Below, piece after piece: positions 60,903-64,000 of a stretch of 64,000 nucleotides of DNA (positions within the stretch are counted from its first letter, which is position 1; every line of letters begins with the position of its first letter). This stretch comes from Arthrobacter sp. OAP107 (GTDB lineage: Bacteria; Actinomycetota; Actinomycetes; Actinomycetales; Micrococcaceae): NCBI RefSeq assembly GCF_040546765.1, contig NZ_JBEPOK010000001.1, positions 3,720,001 through 3,784,000 of the forward strand. The letters are read 5' to 3'. The notes under the pieces are model-generated. The model saw only the letters and a list, made by a program, of their open reading frames with translations. It made no database searches and was not told the origin of the DNA. The translations under genes were made by a program, and so were the position numbers.

Positions 60903-61035
60903 CGCCCGGGATTGGACAGTAAGCTTAGTATCCCGCCCGGCACGGGCGCAATTCCGGCAATTCTTCCGCGCGCGGCGCGCTTAAGGCAAACGACGTTACA
61001 AACTGGTGTGCCGGAGATCACTCTCCCAGGCGTGG

Positions 61036-61041
61036 CAAGAT
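61036..61041 (+). promoter_or_regulatory. Candidate -10 for the TIGR03089 gene
   Basis: CAAGAT, 6 nt, then ATG at 61048. Confidence 0.35.
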
Positions 61042-61047
61042 GAAGCC

Positions 61048-61746
61048 ATGAACATCCCGGCCACTGACCTCATGACGGCCCTGCGCTCGGGCCACTCCAC
61101 CTCGCCGCGCCTGACCTGGTACGGCCCCGACGCGGAGCGGGTGGAGCTCTCCGGGCGTGTGCTGGACAACTGGGTCGCCAAGACCAGCAACCTGCTGCAG
61201 GACGAACTCGACGCCGAACCCGGAATGCGGCTGCGGCTGGACCTTCCCGCGCACTGGAAATCCATCATCTGGGCCCTTGCCGCCTGGCAACTGGGAATGG
61301 AGGTGGTGCTCGGCCCGGGCGACGCGGACCTGCTGGCCACGTCCGAACCGGACGCCGCAGAGGACGGGTTCGACGCCGTCGTTGCGGTTCCGCTGCCGGC
61401 GCTGGCGATGCGGTGGCCCGGCGACCTGCCCGCCGGGGTTCTGGACTACGCCGCGGAGGTCCGCTCACACGGCGACGTGTTCATGGCCCATAACGACCCC
61501 GATCCGGGAGCTCCCGCGGTCCGCAGCCCAGAGGGCGCAGCCGTCCGCCACGAGGCCCTCATGGCGGAGTTCGCTGCCGGACACGAACCGAATGCGCGGC
61601 TCCTGGTGCGCGCGGCCGACGGCCTTGAATCGGCGCTGGCCAACGCGCTGGGCGCGTGGAAGAGCGACGGTTCTGTGGTCCTGGTCCACGGCGACGTGGA
61701 GCTGACGGAGAAGCTTCTCGCCGCGGAGCGCATCCACGGCGAATGA
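61048..61746 (+). CDS. TIGR03089 family protein
   Basis: A 232-aa protein of an actinobacterial family distantly related to the N-terminal part of AMP-dependent synthetases, but lacking the ATP loop and other catalytic motifs. Visible segments are SPRLTWYGPDAERVELSGRV, LRLDLPAHWKSIIWALAAW and a C-terminal VVLVHGDVELTEKLLAAERI. Function unknown. I use ATG 61048 (MNIPATDLM), 6 nt after a -10-like CAAGAT; a longer in-frame start at 61006 has no support. Its stop is only 4 bp from the converging gtrA-like gene. Confidence 0.83.
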   Translation: MNIPATDLMTALRSGHSTSPRLTWYGPDAERVELSGRVLDNWVAKTSNLLQDELDAEPGMRLRLDLPAHWKSIIWALAAWQLGMEVVLGPGDADLLATSEPDAAEDGFDAVVAVPLPALAMRWPGDLPAGVLDYAAEVRSHGDVFMAHNDPDPGAPAVRSPEGAAVRHEALMAEFAAGHEPNARLLVRAADGLESALANALGAWKSDGSVVLVHGDVELTEKLLAAERIHGE

Positions 61747-61750
61747 ACCG

Positions 61751-62317
61751 CTAGCTCGGCCTGACGGGCCGCTCGGGGTCCTCCACGTCCGGCTCCATGA
61801 CGCGCTGCGCCGGCTGGACGGAATGGTGGTGGACCTCGAGGATCTCGTGGTCGTGTGAGAACTCCGGCTCCTGGTCCAGTTCCTGGTTGAAGACGAGGAA
61901 CCGGTAGGCAAAGAAGCGGACCACCGTCGCGACAAGAATGCCCACGACGCCGGCGGAGAAAAGCAGGTTCTTGTCCGTGACGCCCAGCGAATACTTCGCC
62001 AGGGCCGTAAACCCGGTGGAGATGCCGATGCCGATGCCGTTGATGAGGATGAACATCAGGAACTCACGGACCACGTTGGCCTGGCGGCGGTGCCGGAACG
62101 TCCAGAGCCGGTTGGCGATCCAGGAGAAGATGGTGGCGACTGTGGCGCCCACAAACCGGGCCTTGGCCTCGCTGTCCGTCATGGGTCCGTGCATCAGGTA
62201 GTAAGTCAGCCCGTTGTCGATGACAAACGCCACACCGCCCACGGCACCGAATTTCGCCACTTCGCGCCAGAAAAGCGAGGCGAGTCCCCGGATGCGCTCT
62301 GCAAGTGTGTTAATCAT
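61751..62317 (-). CDS. GtrA-family membrane protein
   Basis: A 188-aa protein with four membrane helices of the GtrA/DPMS family, which helps move or anchor polyprenyl-linked sugars. Family features are VAKFGAVGGVAFVIDNGLTY, FSWIANRLWTFRHRR, FLMFILINGIGIGISTGFTA and FFAYRFLVFNQE. The last ~35 residues are an acidic/His-rich cytoplasmic tail. GGAGGG just upstream fixes the ATG at 62317 (MINTLAERIRG); a longer frame to 62359 is unlikely. It overlaps nothing but converges with TIGR03089 with no room for a terminator. Confidence 0.91.
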   Translation of the reverse strand: MINTLAERIRGLASLFWREVAKFGAVGGVAFVIDNGLTYYLMHGPMTDSEAKARFVGATVATIFSWIANRLWTFRHRRQANVVREFLMFILINGIGIGISTGFTALAKYSLGVTDKNLLFSAGVVGILVATVVRFFAYRFLVFNQELDQEPEFSHDHEILEVHHHSVQPAQRVMEPDVEDPERPVRPS

Positions 62318-62499
62318 GACCCTCCGTGGCCGTCTGAATACTGGGGGCCGTTGGGCCAAGCTCCCATTTTAGCGCCGTTTCCCGGGAGTATCCTCGGAGG
62401 ACCCTTCGCCGGACCGCCCCATCGGCAGTCCCGCGGCCAAATTCGAGCGACTTGGGGAGCTTCACAGCCATGAAAGACGGCAACCGCGCTCCTTTTCTG

Positions 62500-62505
62500 T
62501 AGGCT
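62500..62505 (+). promoter_or_regulatory. Candidate -10 for purK
   Basis: TAGGCT, 7 nt, then GTG at 62513. The intervening GGAAG could also serve as a ribosome site. Confidence 0.45.
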
Positions 62506-62512
62506 GGAAGAT

Positions 62513-63706
62513 GTGACTTTTCCAGTAATCGGCGTGGTTGGCGGCGGCCAGCTTGCGCGCATGATGGCCCCTGCCGCCACCGCCCTGGGCTTTGAACTCC
62601 GTGTTTTGGCCGAAGGCGAAGACGTATCCGCGGTCTCCGCTGTCCCCAACGCCCCCGTGGGCGACTACAAGGACCTCGATGCCCTGTTGGAGTTCTCCAA
62701 GGGCCTGGACGTGATGACCTTTGACCACGAGCACGTCCCCGGCGACCACCTCTATGCCCTGATCGAAGCCGGGGTCAACGTCCAGCCCGGCCCGGAAGCA
62801 CTGGTCAACGCCCAGGACAAGCTGGTCATGCGCGCCGCCATTGACCGGCTCGAACTGCCCAACCCCGAGTGGGCAGCAGTGGACGACGTCGCCGGCCTGG
62901 TCAGCTTCGGGGACCGGATCGGCTGGCCCGTGGTACTCAAGACCCCGCGCGGCGGCTACGACGGAAAGGGTGTGCGCATCGTCGGCTCGCCCGAGGAAGC
63001 CGCAGACACCGCCGACTGGTTCGAGGCCATGAGCCCGCTCCTCGCCGAGGCCAAGGTGGACTTCAGCCGCGAACTCTCGGCACTCGTTGCCCGCACCCCC
63101 GACGGGGCGTCCCGGGCCTGGCCGGTGGTCCACACCATCCAGGTGGACGGCGTCTGTGACGAAGTCATCGCGCCGGCACAGAACATCTCCCTTGAGGTGG
63201 CTGCGGCCGCCGAGGAGGCTGCCCTCCGGATCGCGAACGAGCTCGGCGTCACCGGCGTCATGGCCGTGGAAATGTTCGAGACGCCCGGCTCCGGCGCCGG
63301 CTTCCTGATCAACGAATTGGCGATGCGGCCCCACAACACGGGACACTGGACGCAGGACGGCTCCGTCACCAGCCAGTTCGAACAGCACCTGCGGGCGGTC
63401 CTGAACCTGCCGCTGGGTGCCACGGACGTGCTGGGCCAGGTGGCCGTGATGAAGAACTTCCTGGGCGGCGACAACCAGGACCTCTTCTCCGCCTTCCCGG
63501 CAGCACTGGCGGCAGAACCGGCCGCCAAGGTCCACTGCTACGGCAAGTCTGTGCGGCCCGGCCGGAAAATCGGCCACGTCAACCTGGTGGGCGCGTCCGC
63601 TGGGGACGTCGACTCGCTCCGCCAGCGCGCCACCACCGTGGCAAACATCATCCGCGACGGCCGGCTGCCGGCCGCGGCAACAGGCACCACCGAGGAGACC
63701 CCATGA
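62513..63706 (+). CDS. purK: N5-carboxyaminoimidazole ribonucleotide synthase
   Basis: A 397-aa ATP-grasp enzyme of purine synthesis that carboxylates AIR to N5-CAIR using ATP and bicarbonate. Landmarks are [13 protein letters not shown] at the N-terminus, the ATP-grasp lysines in [14 protein letters not shown] and [15 protein letters not shown], and the metal-binding [20 protein letters not shown] at 62513 has GGAAG just upstream. Its TGA overlaps the purE ATG, so the two subunits of this step are coupled. Confidence 0.96.
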   Translation: MTFPVIGVVGGGQLARMMAPAATALGFELRVLAEGEDVSAVSAVPNAPVGDYKDLDALLEFSKGLDVMTFDHEHVPGDHLYALIEAGVNVQPGPEALVNAQDKLVMRAAIDRLELPNPEWAAVDDVAGLVSFGDRIGWPVVLKTPRGGYDGKGVRIVGSPEEAADTADWFEAMSPLLAEAKVDFSRELSALVARTPDGASRAWPVVHTIQVDGVCDEVIAPAQNISLEVAAAAEEAALRIANELGVTGVMAVEMFETPGSGAGFLINELAMRPHNTGHWTQDGSVTSQFEQHLRAVLNLPLGATDVLGQVAVMKNFLGGDNQDLFSAFPAALAAEPAAKVHCYGKSVRPGRKIGHVNLVGASAGDVDSLRQRATTVANIIRDGRLPAAATGTTEETP

Positions 63707-64000
63707 GCCCCGAATCCGCAGCAGCCCCGGGAAGCGGCGCCCCCTCCCCCCTCGTAGGCCTCGTCATGGGCTCGGATTCGGACTGGCCCGTCATGGAGGC
63801 GGCGGCTGATGCCCTTGCCGAGTTCGGCATTCCGTTCGAAGCGGATGTTGTCTCCGCCCACCGCATGCCCACCGAGATGATCCGCTACGGACAGACGGCG
63901 CACGAGCGCGGCCTCCGCGTGATCATTGCCGGCGCCGGCGGTGCCGCACACCTTCCGGGCATGCTGGCGTCAGTCACTCCCCTGCCCGTGATCGGCGTGC
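63703..64000 (+). CDS. purE: N5-CAIR mutase, 5' part
   Basis: The first ~99 residues of class I PurE, which moves the carboxyl group of N5-CAIR to give CAIR; the gene runs off the window. After a ~16-residue Ser/Ala/Pro tail come the signatures [28 protein letters not shown] and [17 protein letters not shown]. The ATG overlaps the purK stop (ATGA). Confidence 0.96.
   Translation, partial: MSPESAAAPGSGAPSPLVGLVMGSDSDWPVMEAAADALAEFGIPFEADVVSAHRMPTEMIRYGQTAHERGLRVIIAGAGGAAHLPGMLASVTPLPVIGV

Noticed and set aside
1..64000. Prophage, insertion sequence, integrative element or CRISPR array
   Set aside because: I found no transposase, integrase, direct-repeat array with spacers, or atypical gene block; gene content is chromosomal core throughout.

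Overview
The window is high-GC DNA from an actinobacterium, most probably a Micrococcaceae member close to Arthrobacter or Pseudarthrobacter. This rests on the protein families present (WhiB, RpfB, SufU, DUF3499, DUF5719, DUF2505, SCO4848-like, TIGR03089 and TIGR01906 families), on gene orders such as tatD-rpfB-rsmA-ispE and glmU-prs-rplY-pth, on frequent GTG/TTG starts, and on many -10 hexamers of the TAGGCT/TAGGAT type. I see no insertion sequence, integrase, phage gene or CRISPR array. It reads as an ordinary chromosomal core region.

Layout. 0-4.5 kb is nitrite assimilation: the 3' end of nirB, a siroheme methyltransferase (cobA), a HemD/winged-helix regulator of NnaR type, and a solo FAD/NAD oxidoreductase. 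4.6-14.4 kb holds deoC, a small membrane protein, a YdjM-like hydrolase coupled to mfd, an SDR/DUF2867 protein, DUF2505 and SCO4848-like genes, and nhaA. 14.4-22.3 kb is on the minus strand: the sulfur-transfer pair sufS-sufU and two tandem giant LuxR ATPase regulators. 22.4-26.6 kb is glmU-prs-rplY-pth behind a tRNA-Gln. 26.7-33.8 kb has a TetR regulator, an ABC-F ATPase, and ispE, rsmA, rpfB and tatD.

34-39 kb is a MoxR-DUF58-transglutaminase operon. It is followed by a metabolite:H+ symporter, a succinate-semialdehyde dehydrogenase, and the divergent pair rsmI / protein-O-mannosyltransferase. 45.4-52 kb carries an AMP-forming acyl-CoA ligase, a TIGR01906 membrane protein, a divergent SpoIIM-like / RDD pair, and an L,D-transpeptidase. 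52-60.7 kb carries ahcY, a Trm112-like gene, DUF3499, a zincin-like protein, DUF5719, a giant membrane glycosyltransferase and a WhiB regulator. 61-64 kb ends with TIGR03089, GtrA, purK and the start of purE.

How the genes fit together. Several blocks serve the cell envelope: RpfB, L,D-transpeptidase, GlmU, protein mannosyltransferase, the membrane glycosyltransferase with DUF5719, and GtrA. The most interesting non-coding signals are (i) a perfect 16-bp hairpin over the only canonical start codon of the glycosyltransferase, (ii) a four-copy GTAAW array with 11-12 bp spacing before the MoxR operon and a related pair before rpfB, (iii) a TTACAC palindrome upstream of whiB, (iv) a recurrent -10 hexamer/6-nt/start-codon arrangement suggesting many leaderless mRNAs, and (v) a 24-bp-arm inverted repeat after the NnaR-like gene. 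I did not find an obviously new defence or mobile system. The least understood conserved unit is WhiB / glycosyltransferase / DUF5719.
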